64,000 nucleotides of DNA from Sphingobacterium sp. ML3W (GCF_029542085.1 NZ_CP107036.1:2790001-2854000), one strand, 5' to 3'. Positions 27,302-35,896 are shown, counted from the stretch's first letter. A program made the numbers and translations. Notes: generated from the sequence alone by a model not told the origin.

Positions 27302-28537
27302 ATGAGCAAAATATTTAAGATTGTTTTCACCATTTTGTTGATCACCAACAACAGCTGTTCCAACGGACAATCCAGACAGCAATGTCAGGATATGCTGGAT
27401 GATAACCTCGCTTTGCTTGAACATCTTTTGAATAACGATAAACATGTCGCCTCAGATTTCAAAGAAATGCAGGCTGTTTTCAGCAATCAACCATATAAAA
27501 AAGAAAATAAGACCAAATTTGACGAAAGCTATCATTTTCGCAAGGGATATCCGCCCCTAACGGAATATATCTATCCAAATACATACATTAAATTAAAATT
27601 CGACAGATTTAATATTGCTCATACATTAGACAATGATTATCCTTTTACAATGGATTTTATCAATAATATTGATCAGGCGATATTTAAGTTGAAAAAAATC
27701 TACTTTCTGGACGGATCAGTCCAGGATAAAGAAATTAAGATTGTTGACAAAATCGTTTCAGAGCAGTTAGGCGACCAGACCCTGATCCTCCAGGGAATAA
27801 AACCCATTAAGAGTTTCGACTACAGTATGGAAACCCATCTGAATAAAGAAATTAACTATGAAATTACTGGTACAGGACAGCGTATAGCGACTTCGGCCGG
27901 TATCATTGAAGTGATACATTGTGGCAATGGTTATGTACGCATTAGAACATCTGAGCCCATGCGGCATCTTGTACAAATTTTGGCTACAGATGAAACAGGA
28001 CGCCAATTGACAACAGTAGCAGCTGAACAACGAAACGCCTACAAAAAAGAAGATTTACGTGTTCTTGTTGCAAACATGAAACAGGCGAAAACCCTTTTGG
28101 ACAAAGATGAAATCACTTGTGCAGAGATCCATCAGAAGTACTCATCTGAAAAATTGAATGCCGACCTGGATGAGATGACTGATTCCTTATTTCTGACGCA
28201 ATATTTCGTATCTGATTTTAAAAAAGCATCTATCGCATTTTGGGATAATGCAAAAGTTGTCAAACAAGTGTATGAACGGAATTCCGCAGATCAATCGGAC
28301 CTGCGGCATGAAGACTTTTACGAAGCATGCTCCTGTGTTATTGCACAGGATAAAAAATCCGAGCTGTACGGTCTTATTGGTTTGGACGGAAACTGGATCA
28401 TTGAGCCAAAATTTCTAGAACTTAAAGCACAATGGGGAACCGAAGGACTATTTTGGGGCCTGACTGATGCTGATGAGAGACAGGTTGAATATGTATTTGA
28501 TAAGGAAAATAAAAAGCTCACAAAAAGCAGCGAATAG
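27302..28537 (+). CDS. Putative lipoprotein with WG-repeat-like C-terminus
   Basis: 411 residues. A short signal peptide ends in ITNNSC, a plausible lipobox (Cys19). The middle is beta-rich with no recognised motif (YPPLTEYIYPNTYIKLKFDR, RIATSAGIIEVIHCGNGYVR). Near the C-terminus SELYGLIGLDGNWIIEPKFL resembles a single WG (KWGFID-like) repeat unit. It is a single gene followed at 28544-28571 by a perfect 11+11 hairpin without a T-run. No function is assigned. A surface or periplasmic location is the only firm inference. Confidence 0.65.
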   Translation: MSKIFKIVFTILLITNNSCSNGQSRQQCQDMLDDNLALLEHLLNNDKHVASDFKEMQAVFSNQPYKKENKTKFDESYHFRKGYPPLTEYIYPNTYIKLKFDRFNIAHTLDNDYPFTMDFINNIDQAIFKLKKIYFLDGSVQDKEIKIVDKIVSEQLGDQTLILQGIKPIKSFDYSMETHLNKEINYEITGTGQRIATSAGIIEVIHCGNGYVRIRTSEPMRHLVQILATDETGRQLTTVAAEQRNAYKKEDLRVLVANMKQAKTLLDKDEITCAEIHQKYSSEKLNADLDEMTDSLFLTQYFVSDFKKASIAFWDNAKVVKQVYERNSADQSDLRHEDFYEACSCVIAQDKKSELYGLIGLDGNWIIEPKFLELKAQWGTEGLFWGLTDADERQVEYVFDKENKKLTKSSE

Positions 28538-28543
28538 CAAGTT

Positions 28544-28571
28544 CTTTCAGCGGTTTCCCTACCGCTGAAAG
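28544..28571. terminator. Hairpin after the WG-like lipoprotein gene
   Basis: CTTTCAGCGGT pairs perfectly with ACCGCTGAAAG around a six-base loop 6 bases after the stop at 28537. There is no T-tract, so intrinsic termination is uncertain. Confidence 0.45.
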
Positions 28572-28666
28572 ACCTGCTTCGTGGATATCGATAGCTTTTA
28601 GATTTTTATTTCCTTAGTATATCCTAAAAGCGGGATCAATCCCTATGTAGAGTCAATAGATCACTA

Positions 28667-28808
28667 TTAGCGACTTCTAAGTTTCTTCCTAATGTATTCA
28701 TTCAAAGTAACAATTCGGATGTCGTCATAGTAGACCACACGAGTCGTGTTGGTCGGAATAATATAAAGGCCCACTTGATATACCCATGCTATCCATTCAG
28801 CATCTCTT
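28667..28808 (-). pseudogene. Orphan C-terminal protein fragment (possibly from a polysaccharide lyase-like protein)
   Basis: Minus-strand reading gives a clean C-terminus: RDAEWIAWVYQVGLYIIPTN, then TTRVVYYDDIRIVTLNEYI and RKKLRSR before a stop at 28667-28669. An in-frame TAA just upstream (about 28809-28811) cuts it off. The 'K/QVGLY...T.VVYYDDIR' pattern resembles the end of concanavalin-like polysaccharide lyases, but the resemblance is short. The rest of the gene is absent; the adjacent lipoprotein gene occupies the space. Confidence 0.35.
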
Positions 28809-28836
28809 TTTTATTCCACGGAGCTACTGCTCAGTT

Positions 28837-29784
28837 TTAACAGGGAGACCACCAATGTATAGATTGCGCTTTACCGTCTTTAAAGTACATTCTGATATGG
28901 CCATCCACAATCCCTTCATTGTCTTCACGCAATCTGATTACCCACAATTTTCCTGCTTTATCCATCCCCTGTCGTTCATTGACAGCTGTAGGGAAAAGCT
29001 GTTGTATGTCTTCTATCGTCGTGCTGGCATCTATCCGGATCCCATTGTAGCTCATAAAATTCCCATTTAAAAACCAGAATTCTTCTACTGCGACACTATC
29101 GCCGCTGGTTTCAAAACGTGAACCATTTTTGTACAGGTATTTGTCATCTGGAGCTTCAGTATCAAAAATAGTGACACAGGGGGCTTCATCCTTCAGCAAT
29201 TGAATACTATCGGGCCGTCCGAAAACTTTTTCAAATTCATTTCGGGTAAAAAACCTACCCAGCTTACCGTTAAACTTGATATCCTTGACCAACATCACAT
29301 CTCTTAATGCATATCCACTGCCCGGCTTGAAAACCATTGCTGAGGAACGGCATAACTTGGAAAGATCATGTTCTTGCGCAATACGCTTATCATACCGCAA
29401 GGTTACGGGATGATCAGGGTCGTTTGTTATATCCAAAAGTTGTCCGGTTTTCTGATGAAATTCCAACCAGCCCACGGCATGTTCTACCAATCTTTTTTCT
29501 GAAGGGGTTTCCGAAATATCATTAATGACATACAACTTGATCGTCAGCTTTTCAGGGCCGAGGTAAGCTACTTGGGCATGAACAAGCGTATCGCCAAATT
29601 GACTAAATGCGACTGCATTACTTGACTTAACCAACTTTTTTACAAGTTGCTCGCAAGAAATAGCATTATTTTTCGGAACGATAATTTTTGCATCAACAGT
29701 ATCGGTTTTCTGCTGTGCCTTGTTGGTAGACTGTCCCTGGCATGAGAAAAGGACTAGTGCGAAAAAGACTACTATTCTTGACAT
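28837..29784 (-). CDS. Putative lipoprotein, unknown function
   Basis: 315 residues; the N-terminus MSRIVVFFALVLFSCQGQST has a lipobox-like LFSC at Cys15. The mature protein mixes beta-strand segments and short charged turns (FTRNEFEKVFGRPDSIQLLK and SYNGIRIDASTTIEDIQQLF). The latter pattern, a predicted helix ahead of 'LFPTA', looks like a small ligand-binding module. I do not recognise the family. It lies 46 bases downstream of the secreted protein gene at 29831 on the same strand, so the two are probably one transcript. Confidence 0.6.
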   Translation of the reverse strand: MSRIVVFFALVLFSCQGQSTNKAQQKTDTVDAKIIVPKNNAISCEQLVKKLVKSSNAVAFSQFGDTLVHAQVAYLGPEKLTIKLYVINDISETPSEKRLVEHAVGWLEFHQKTGQLLDITNDPDHPVTLRYDKRIAQEHDLSKLCRSSAMVFKPGSGYALRDVMLVKDIKFNGKLGRFFTRNEFEKVFGRPDSIQLLKDEAPCVTIFDTEAPDDKYLYKNGSRFETSGDSVAVEEFWFLNGNFMSYNGIRIDASTTIEDIQQLFPTAVNERQGMDKAGKLWVIRLREDNEGIVDGHIRMYFKDGKAQSIHWWSPC

Positions 29785-29830
29785 ATCATTTATTTAGTTT
29801 CGGAGAGAGTCTCTATTTCCCTGCGGATCT

Positions 29831-30238
29831 TTATTTATCTTTGGCAGTACGCTTAAAAATTCTTGTTTCGACAGTTCCGGTTTTCATCCTATTTCCCATT
29901 TCGTCCCAGATGATCTGTTTTGCCCTTAAATTCAATTTACCTTTTATTACTTCCATTTCCAACTCGTCATTAAGCCCCTGCTTGGCTGGTATAAACAAGA
30001 CCTCTCCTTTTACTTGGGCCCGAAAAGTCCTTGGAGGAGCTTCACCGCTGCCAATGTCTTTAAAACTTGCATAATCCTTGCCCAGCTCAAATTTTATGAT
30101 CACTGTATTGGTTTGAAACTTGGTCTTATACTCCCAGTTACCGGTAAAAGCAGATTTTATACGATTAGGTATTTCCATGGTCTGCGCACCTGAATGCCCC
30201 ATGAAGAGGATGAATATGATCAATAAAATAAGTCTCAT
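29831..30238 (-). CDS. Small secreted protein, unknown function
   Basis: 135 residues with a signal peptide (MRLILLIIFILFMGHSGAQ). The mature 115 residues look like a small beta-barrel: GNWEYKTKFQTNTVIIKFEL, ASFKDIGSGEAPPRTFRAQV and LEMEVIKGKLNLRAKQIIWD. This recalls lipocalin-like or DUF-type sheets but gives no certain family. It is the first gene of a probable two-gene unit with the lipoprotein downstream. Confidence 0.6.
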   Translation of the reverse strand: MRLILLIIFILFMGHSGAQTMEIPNRIKSAFTGNWEYKTKFQTNTVIIKFELGKDYASFKDIGSGEAPPRTFRAQVKGEVLFIPAKQGLNDELEMEVIKGKLNLRAKQIIWDEMGNRMKTGTVETRIFKRTAKDK

Positions 30239-30626
30239 CTATCGTTAATGGCTAATTTAAATTTGTTTATGCAGGCATTTTCAGCATAAGATCAATCCTC
30301 AAGCGGATTTCGGTTTATGTATAATTTTATCGTATAACACCATTTTGGCGCTCTAATCAAAGTACCCCTTAACAAATTTTTTGCCAAAAAGTGTACAAAG
30401 CAAATTATCGAATATCAATCATACCAAACCCCATTCCATACATTTACGTACAAAAAAGATACAACAAATTTTGCGTGATAGCAAAAATTTACCATGATCA
30501 AAAAACGGACAATACATAGTTCCGCACTTTTTATCAATTTAAAAAAGCGAAAGATACAGCACTGACAGCCACCTTGAGGAAGCAAACGAGGTATAAGATT
30601 TTCTAAAATAAACAAATGGAACAAGT
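30239..30626. other. Non-coding interval between divergent units
   Basis: AT-rich region separating the leftward secreted-protein gene from the rightward ars operon. No gene could be supported. Only its right end carries recognisable signals, the arsR promoter and operator described separately. Confidence 0.5.
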
Positions 30627-30630
30627 TCTA

Positions 30631-30673
30631 TTTGTTTATTTAAAATTATCATCGTAATATTGCAATATAATAT
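30631..30673 (+). promoter_or_regulatory. arsR promoter with overlapping ArsR-type operator (copy 1)
   Basis: TTTG at 30631-30634 serves as a -33 box. TAATATTG at 30655-30662, one mismatch from TAnnTTTG, lies 20 bases further. The -7 box is inside ATCGTAATATTGCAATATA (30651-30669), whose core ATATTGCAATAT is a perfect 12-base dyad. A repressor bound there would block RNA polymerase. The same 19 bases recur at 31033-31051. Confidence 0.7.
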
Positions 30674-30681
30674 TAAACAAC

Positions 30682-31014
30682 ATGGGACTTACAAAGACAG
30701 AAATTTTCGCTGATGAACAGAATAAACTGGCAACAGCATTTAAGGTTTTAGGACACCCCGCACGTATAGCTATCCTTCAATATATCATTGACAAGAAAGC
30801 ATGCATCTGCAATGATCTGGTTGATGAACTGGGACTTGCCCAAGCAACCATTTCCCAACACCTTAAGGAATTAAAAAATACAGGAATAATACAGGGGACA
30901 ATCGAGGGAAAATCTGTTTGCTACTGCATTAATGAAACAGTCTGGAAACAAATACAACAGGAGTTCAACGCATTTTTCAATCAGGACGTAAACATTTCAA
31001 GTTGCTGTAAGTAA
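30682..31014 (+). CDS. arsR: ArsR-family arsenic-responsive repressor
   Basis: 110 residues. Winged helix: LATAFKVLGHPARIAILQYI, then the metal-binding and recognition helix region KKACICNDLVDELGLAQATI followed by SQHLKELKNTG and the wing IIQGTIEGKSVCYCINE. The Cys-x-Cys at the start of the third helix (CICNDL) matches the As(III) site ELCVCDL of classical ArsR. Extra cysteines sit in CYC and in the C-terminal SSCCK. It should release the operators at 30651 and 31033 when arsenite binds. Confidence 0.93.
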   Translation: MGLTKTEIFADEQNKLATAFKVLGHPARIAILQYIIDKKACICNDLVDELGLAQATISQHLKELKNTGIIQGTIEGKSVCYCINETVWKQIQQEFNAFFNQDVNISSCCK

Positions 31015-31032
31015 CTTTTTTTAAGAATATCT

Positions 31033-31053
31033 ATCGTAATATTGCAATATATA
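31033..31053 (+). promoter_or_regulatory. ArsR-type operator (copy 2) within the ars operon
   Basis: ATCGTAATATTGCAATATA repeats the arsR operator base for base over 19 positions. It sits between arsR and the DUF6428-like gene, about 30 bases before that gene's ATG. It probably drives or gates a second transcript of the resistance genes. No good -33 box was found here. Confidence 0.65.
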
Positions 31054-31083
31054 GTTTTTAATAAATAATAAAATCAATCCTTT

Positions 31084-31557
31084 ATGAAATTATCAGAAAT
31101 CAAAGAAATTTTAGCAACATTGGATCATGTTGACTTTCAGCTGGAAAATGGCACATTTGTTCCTGAACACTTCCATGTCACCGAAGTAGGTCAGATCACA
31201 AAAAATTTCATTGACTGTGGTGGTGTTATCCGTCAGGAGAAAGTGGTCAACTTCCAGCTCTGGAATGCGGATGATTATGAGCACCGTCTAAAACCAGGCA
31301 AACTATTACATATCATCAATTTATCTGAAGATAAATTGGGTATCGAAGATGGGGAAATTGAAGTGGAATACCAGAGCGGTACGATCGGCAAATACGATCT
31401 TGACTTTAATGGTAAGACCTTTATCCTGAAAAACAAGACCACAGCCTGCCTTGCCCAGGACGCTTGCGGCATACCATCCGAAAAGCTGAAAATAAATCTT
31501 TCTGCGTTGCCAGTTAGCGGATCCTCTTGCTGTACGCCAGGCTCAGGCTGTTGTTAA
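31084..31557 (+). CDS. DUF6428-type ars operon protein with cysteine-rich tail
   Basis: 157 residues, cytoplasmic. The body matches the conserved protein usually found between arsR and the arsenate reductase in Bacteroidota ars operons: VPEHFHVTEVGQITKNFIDC, GGVIRQEKVVNFQLWNADDY and GTIGKYDLDFNGKTFILKNK. The tail is unusual in cysteine content: a KTTACLAQDACG segment and a final SSCCTPGSGCC. That would suit As(III) binding or delivery, which is inference. It lies between operator copy 2 and the phosphatase-type gene (22-base gap). Confidence 0.8.
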   Translation: MKLSEIKEILATLDHVDFQLENGTFVPEHFHVTEVGQITKNFIDCGGVIRQEKVVNFQLWNADDYEHRLKPGKLLHIINLSEDKLGIEDGEIEVEYQSGTIGKYDLDFNGKTFILKNKTTACLAQDACGIPSEKLKINLSALPVSGSSCCTPGSGCC

Positions 31558-31579
31558 TCACTTAAAATTCACCGCAGCA

Positions 31580-32194
31580 ATGTATCAAAAAATAAAAGAA
31601 ATAATCAGCACGATTACCAGCAGACAACACCTGTCTGAGGAGCGTAGATCGGCATTGAATCCCTTGATTCAATTTATTCAAGACAAGGTTGATCGCGGAC
31701 AGCCGGTCAACCTCAATTTTATCTGTACCCACAATTCCCGTAGAAGCCATTTATCTCAGCTTTGGGCGCAGGTGGCGGCATCCTTCCATCATACCCCAGT
31801 GGTCAACTGCTACTCAGGGGGTACGGAAGAGACCGCATTATTTCCTAAAATCGCAGAAACATTGATTTCGCAGGGATTTGAGGTTTTTAAGATCGCTGAT
31901 ACGGACAACCCAATCTATGCAATAAAATATGGCGACAACGACCCGCCGGTTATCGGCTTTTCAAAAAAATATGATAGCCCATTCAACCCTATCTCTGGGT
32001 TTGCTGCAATCATGACCTGCTCGCAGGCAGATGGCGGATGCCCTTTTATTCCGGGTGCCGAAAAAAGGATACTGATTACTTTTGAAGATCCCAAGATTTC
32101 AGATGGCACACCCGAACAAACAGCAGTGTATGCAGAACGTAGTTTAGAAATTGCAGCCGAAATGTGCTATGTATTTTCAAATATTAAGATCTAA
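31580..32194 (+). CDS. Low-molecular-weight phosphatase-fold arsenate reductase-like protein
   Basis: 204 residues. The phosphate/arsenate-binding loop CTHNSRRS (Cys-X5-Arg) follows the first strand (VNLNFI). Later family landmarks are VVNCYSGGTEETALFPKIAE and AIMTCSQADGGCPFIPGAEK, the latter holding two further cysteines that could complete a thiol relay, followed by the acidic FEDPKISDGT. In this operon context reduction of arsenate to arsenite is the likely role, feeding Acr3. Bacteroidota homologues are often labelled protein-tyrosine-phosphatase. Start 22 bases after the previous stop; stop 3 bases before acr3. Confidence 0.85.
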   Translation: MYQKIKEIISTITSRQHLSEERRSALNPLIQFIQDKVDRGQPVNLNFICTHNSRRSHLSQLWAQVAASFHHTPVVNCYSGGTEETALFPKIAETLISQGFEVFKIADTDNPIYAIKYGDNDPPVIGFSKKYDSPFNPISGFAAIMTCSQADGGCPFIPGAEKRILITFEDPKISDGTPEQTAVYAERSLEIAAEMCYVFSNIKI

Positions 32195-32197
32195 CCC

Positions 32198-33244
32198 ATG
32201 CAATCGAAGTTAAAATTTCTTGACCGTTACCTCACCTTATGGATATTCCTGGCAATGGTTCTCGGTATTTCTTTGGGCAATTTTTTCCCCGCGTCTGCAC
32301 TATGGATCAATAGCTATAGCAGTGGCACAACAAATATACCGCTTGCTGTCGGACTGATTCTCATGATGTACCCACCATTGGCCAAGGTACGTTATGAGCA
32401 GGTTGGAAAGGTTTTCCGAAACCTAAAAATTCTCGGCACTTCTTTGGTCCTCAACTGGATCATAGGACCGGTTTTAATGTTTGTATTGGCACTTTTATTT
32501 CTGAACGGATATCCTGAATATATGGCCGGATTGATCCTAATCGGACTTGCTCGCTGTATTGCAATGGTTGTCGTATGGAATGAACTCGCAAATGGTAATA
32601 GAGAGTATGCAGCAGGATTAATTGCGTTGAACAGTATCTTTCAGGTCTTACTCTATAGTTTATATGCCTACGTTTTTATTACTGTATTACCTCCAATTTT
32701 TGGTGTGACAGGACTTTCCGTGAATATTTCCATTGCTGAAATTGCAAAAAGCGTCGCTATTTACCTAGGAATACCCTTCCTCGCCGGAGTTTTGAGCAGA
32801 TATGGACTGATCGCCTTAAAAAGTGAAAATTGGTTTCAGAACCGTTTTATACCCTTGATCTCTCCGATTACTTTGATAGCGTTGCTCTTTACCATTGTAG
32901 TGATGTTCAGTCTCAAAGGCGAAATGATCTTACAGTTGCCTATGGATGTATTACGTATAGCGGTCCCTTTGGTGATCTATTTTGCGCTGATGTTCATGAT
33001 CAGTTTTTTTGCTGGCAAACGAGTCGGTGCCGATTACTCACAAAGTACAGCCATTGCTTTTACGGCTGCAGGCAATAATTTCGAATTGGCCATTGCGGTC
33101 GCAATTGGCGTATTCGGCATCAATAGCGGGCAGGCTTTTGTCGGAGTGATTGGCCCACTGGTCGAGGTACCCGCACTGATAGCACTGGTCAACCTTGCAT
33201 TTTGGTTCCGAAAAAAATACTTTGTAAAAGAGCTTTCTGCTTAA
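32198..33244 (+). CDS. acr3: Acr3-type arsenite efflux transporter
   Basis: 348 residues with about ten membrane helices, an inner-membrane As(III)/H+ exporter of the BART superfamily. Diagnostic segments: [15 protein letters not shown], the family signature [20 protein letters not shown] with the essential helix-4 cysteine, and [20 protein letters not shown]. The gene starts 3 bases after the reductase gene. It is the last gene of the arsenic operon and is followed by a terminator at 33269-33294. Confidence 0.95.
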   Translation: MQSKLKFLDRYLTLWIFLAMVLGISLGNFFPASALWINSYSSGTTNIPLAVGLILMMYPPLAKVRYEQVGKVFRNLKILGTSLVLNWIIGPVLMFVLALLFLNGYPEYMAGLILIGLARCIAMVVVWNELANGNREYAAGLIALNSIFQVLLYSLYAYVFITVLPPIFGVTGLSVNISIAEIAKSVAIYLGIPFLAGVLSRYGLIALKSENWFQNRFIPLISPITLIALLFTIVVMFSLKGEMILQLPMDVLRIAVPLVIYFALMFMISFFAGKRVGADYSQSTAIAFTAAGNNFELAIAVAIGVFGINSGQAFVGVIGPLVEVPALIALVNLAFWFRKKYFVKELSA

Positions 33245-33268
33245 GTATAGACTTATAAGAAATCCGAG

Positions 33269-33294
33269 GCCATGTTTTTTGACATGGCTTTTTT
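33269..33294 (+). terminator. Rho-independent terminator of the ars operon
   Basis: GCCATG pairs with CATGGC across an eight-base T-rich loop, followed by six T residues, 25 bases after the acr3 stop. Confidence 0.8.
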
Positions 33295-33363
33295 GTTTAG
33301 GATATTCCCCTTCTTATCTATCCATTCAGCCGCCCCCTTACACTCTAGAAATCAAAAGAAAAC

Positions 33364-33411
33364 GATTCGGACAGTAGGCCAATGCTTTAAATACGATCCT
33401 ACTGCCGAATC
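33364..33411 (-). terminator. Long hairpin terminator after the AraC gene
   Basis: GATTCGGaCAGTAGG and CCTACTGCCGAATC form a 14-base stem with one bulge. On the minus strand it is followed by GTTTTCTTTTGATTTC. It ends the leftward AraC gene and, with the ars terminator, insulates the two convergent units. Confidence 0.7.
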
Positions 33412-33442
33412 TGAGGTTGCCACCTCTTACTGCTGTTCTCGC

Positions 33443-34330
33443 CTATTGGTTTTTCCTAAATTCCTCGGGGCTCTGCCCTTTCTTGGCTTTAAAAAATGTA
33501 ATAAAATAAGGCACATTGTCAAAGCCTAGTTCAATGGCTATTTCCCTAACCGTTTTAAACGTATGATACAGCAGACGTTCTGCCTCTAATATGATCCGAT
33601 TTCGGATCAGTGTGCCACAACTTGCGGCTCTCTTTTCGCGGCAAATGCGGTTGAGATGATTGACTGACATATTCAGTCTTTCGGCATAGAAAGACGGGAA
33701 TCGCTTCTCTCTATAATTTTCGTCTACCAAAGTCTCGAAAGTCATTATCCGTTCCTCCTTTTCGTCCATCCGCACAGCGCCGATATTTTTTGTAATCCGG
33801 TGCCCCAACAGCTGTAGCAAACTATCCAGGTGGTTGTGTAGCAACTCTCGTGAGTCCAATTTTGCTGTATGATATTCATTCTGCATCAGCTCCATCAGGT
33901 GGCTACATCTTTCGATGTCTTCACTGGTCAATACAAAGCCGTTCATCCCGTTACATTTTAAATAGTTAAAGTAGTGTGTCCTTTCCATATTGTAGCGCTG
34001 CACAAAAAAGGATTCTGTAAAAAGGACGATACTTCCTTCGACAGGTATATTATGCTGGAAGCTACAGACACAATCGGCGCTGATGCTCAGAATATCATGC
34101 CTGCCCATGGCATACATTCTTTTATCTGCCACCATCGTCAGGCCACCACTCTTAATCAGCAATACACTATAGTATGAATGCGCGTGCAATGTCTTTTGTT
34201 GAGCTTTGGCATGTAAATATTCGGCGATAGGCATAATAACAATCCCATTGGAAGCCGAATCAATATTTTCTAGTCTTAAAAAATCTAGTTTTTCTTTTCG
34301 TATTACCATGATCTTATTCTTTTTCTTCAA
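33443..34330 (-). CDS. AraC-family transcriptional regulator
   Basis: 295 residues. The N-terminal cupin-like sensing region (about 20-130) includes QKTLHAHSYYSVLLIKSGGL and VEGSIVLFTESFFVQRY. The C-terminal double helix-turn-helix (about 195-293) includes FPSFYAERLNMSVNHLNRIC and FKTVREIAIELGFDNVPYFI, then TFFKAKKGQSPEEFRK. These are the standard AraC landmarks. The ligand is unknown. It lies 21 bases downstream of the small membrane protein gene at 34352 on the same strand and may be transcribed with it and the cytochrome gene. Confidence 0.9.
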   Translation of the reverse strand: MKKKNKIMVIRKEKLDFLRLENIDSASNGIVIMPIAEYLHAKAQQKTLHAHSYYSVLLIKSGGLTMVADKRMYAMGRHDILSISADCVCSFQHNIPVEGSIVLFTESFFVQRYNMERTHYFNYLKCNGMNGFVLTSEDIERCSHLMELMQNEYHTAKLDSRELLHNHLDSLLQLLGHRITKNIGAVRMDEKEERIMTFETLVDENYREKRFPSFYAERLNMSVNHLNRICREKRAASCGTLIRNRIILEAERLLYHTFKTVREIAIELGFDNVPYFITFFKAKKGQSPEEFRKNQ

Positions 34331-34351
34331 TAAAAAATTTAAAGGGAATGG

Positions 34352-34741
34352 TTATACGATTGGAGGTTTAAAAATCCTGTCAAAGATCCCCTGACACAAT
34401 GGGTTACCTTCCGTTAGCGGATGGGTTATTCTTAAAATTCGGGTAAATGGGCGTTGCTGGGTCAGCTCATAAACAAGCTGCACAAACAGCGGTATCTCAG
34501 CACTTTTCACTTTGATCAGCACATCGCTGGCTTCTTGTTGTTCCACTGTTTTTTCACTCAGGTAGCAGAACCCCTTACAGGTTGCCACAGGTTCATACCG
34601 ATAGACACATAGCTGCTGCTCGATATAATCCCGATTGCATTCAAAGCCAATAAATACCCACAACAGATTGGTCGCCTGTAGGCAAAGTGCCCAGGCCATC
34701 AACAGACAGAACAGTCCTTTCAGCTTGTAGGATTTCATCAA
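34352..34741 (-). CDS. Small membrane-anchored Cys-motif protein, paralogue A
   Basis: 129 residues. One N-terminal membrane helix (GLFCLLMAWALCLQATNLLW) is followed by FECNRDYIEQQLCVYRYEPVATCKGFC and the C-terminus ending FKPPIV. It shares with the gene at 35519 the order membrane helix, F-E-x-NRDYI, two spaced cysteines in a 'C..R.......C.G.C' pattern, and a hydrophobic ...PP[IL]V end. In related Bacteroidota proteins I recall the pattern C-x3-R-x7-C-x-G-x-C; a metal-linked role is guesswork. The annotated start may be one codon too early (MMKSYK). Confidence 0.65.
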   Translation of the reverse strand: MMKSYKLKGLFCLLMAWALCLQATNLLWVFIGFECNRDYIEQQLCVYRYEPVATCKGFCYLSEKTVEQQEASDVLIKVKSAEIPLFVQLVYELTQQRPFTRILRITHPLTEGNPLCQGIFDRIFKPPIV

Positions 34742-34755
34742 TATAGATTATTTCT

Positions 34756-35250
34756 TTATTTCGTTGTGCTATTCCGTTCGCGAAGGTACTCCAAAATTGC
34801 GCGTGCATCTTCCTGTTGCAACCCCAGACTGATCATGGGTGACGCAAACTCCTTGCTCAATGATTTTGCATCAGGATCTTTTTCAAGCATTGTTGCCGGA
34901 TCGAGCATCATATTCATGATCCATTCCGGTGTACGGCGTTTGACAACCCCATCTAATGACGGACCTACCAAGGTGCGATCAAAACCATGACACATGGCAC
35001 ATTTGGAGACAAATAGCTCTACCCCCTTATTGGCAAGCTGCGCATCAAAGGGTTTGTGCTCAAAAGATGCAACAGGACCTACCCCTTTGGTTCCATCGGT
35101 TTTATAGTCCAAGATCTCGGTTGCTGGAGATGGCGCCACCGGCACAGCAGCTTTGTCCGTTGATACCTTTTTCTTATCCCTGTTATCCGCACAGGCAAGC
35201 AGAACGATAAAGCCAAAACAGGAAAGGATTATTGTGATTCTATTTTTCAT
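34756..35250 (-). CDS. c-type cytochrome lipoprotein
   Basis: 164 residues. Signal peptide with lipobox VLLAC (Cys20). A linker rich in Pro, Ala and Thr leads to a single class I cytochrome c domain with heme attachment site CAMCH (84-88). A likely axial Met lies in FASPMISLGL, and the terminal helix is EDARAILEYLRER. It should carry electrons at the outer face of the inner membrane or periplasm. It is 14 bases upstream of the paralogue A gene on the same strand; paralogue B lies further upstream, so the cytochrome gene sits between two related genes. Confidence 0.9.
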   Translation of the reverse strand: MKNRITIILSCFGFIVLLACADNRDKKKVSTDKAAVPVAPSPATEILDYKTDGTKGVGPVASFEHKPFDAQLANKGVELFVSKCAMCHGFDRTLVGPSLDGVVKRRTPEWIMNMMLDPATMLEKDPDAKSLSKEFASPMISLGLQQEDARAILEYLRERNSTTK

Positions 35251-35518
35251 TACTCTCTTTTCTAATTATTTAAAACAGTATACAGTATTCCCATGTGCTA
35301 CCCTTCGATCAATAGAATATTTGATCGCCATCAATAAGCCTTATTCAGCCAGATCAATAGCGCCAAAGGGACTTCTTTCTTGGACGAAGAATATTCCAAC
35401 CGTTGTATAAATCACATAGCAGCATGAGTACAGTTATTCTTCTCAGGAAAACACATACAGATTGGACCGTTTACATAAAACGCCAATTTTTGCATCCAAT
35501 AAATTCGTTAAAAAGGTA

Positions 35519-35896
35519 TTAAACGAGTGGAGGGTGGAAAATAGAAAAGATGGGGCGGTAAGCATAATCTTCTTTCAGTTCTGCAAAGGCCAGTTTAATA
35601 TATGCTCCCTCAGATGAAGAACTGTCAAAGGTAAAATTCAGGCTGTTGTTGATAAAAACAACATCGATGATGCGTGTCTCGAGTTTCTTCTGCTCTTTTT
35701 CTTCATGTTCACGCATCTTTTTCATCAAGATACATTGCCCTCTACAGGAAAGAGCCTTTTCGTTAAAGCGGTTGATACATTCATTTTTGGCAATATAGTC
35801 TCTATTGAGTTCAAAAACAGTCCATACCCATACCGTAGAGAAACTCTGGAGGAGCATCAATGGCAGTAAGATCCATATGAATTGTTTCGCTTTCAT
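35519..35896 (-). CDS. Small membrane-anchored Cys-motif protein, paralogue B
   Basis: 125 residues from the ATG at 35896; an in-frame ATG six codons earlier is possible. Membrane helix FIWILLPLMLLQSFSTVWVW, then FELNRDYIAKNECINRF, and SCRGQCILMKKMREHEEKEQ, ending FSIFHPPLV. It matches paralogue A in motif order while being clearly diverged. The lysine/glutamate-rich helix after the second Cys pair is absent in A. No function is established. It may head the transcript that includes cytochrome c, paralogue A and AraC, although 268 bases separate it from the cytochrome gene. Confidence 0.65.
   Translation of the reverse strand: MKAKQFIWILLPLMLLQSFSTVWVWTVFELNRDYIAKNECINRFNEKALSCRGQCILMKKMREHEEKEQKKLETRIIDVVFINNSLNFTFDSSSSEGAYIKLAFAELKEDYAYRPIFSIFHPPLV

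Noticed and set aside
33272..33529. 85-codon plus frame across the two terminators after acr3
   Set aside because: Covers hairpins and the antisense of the AraC end. No coding features.
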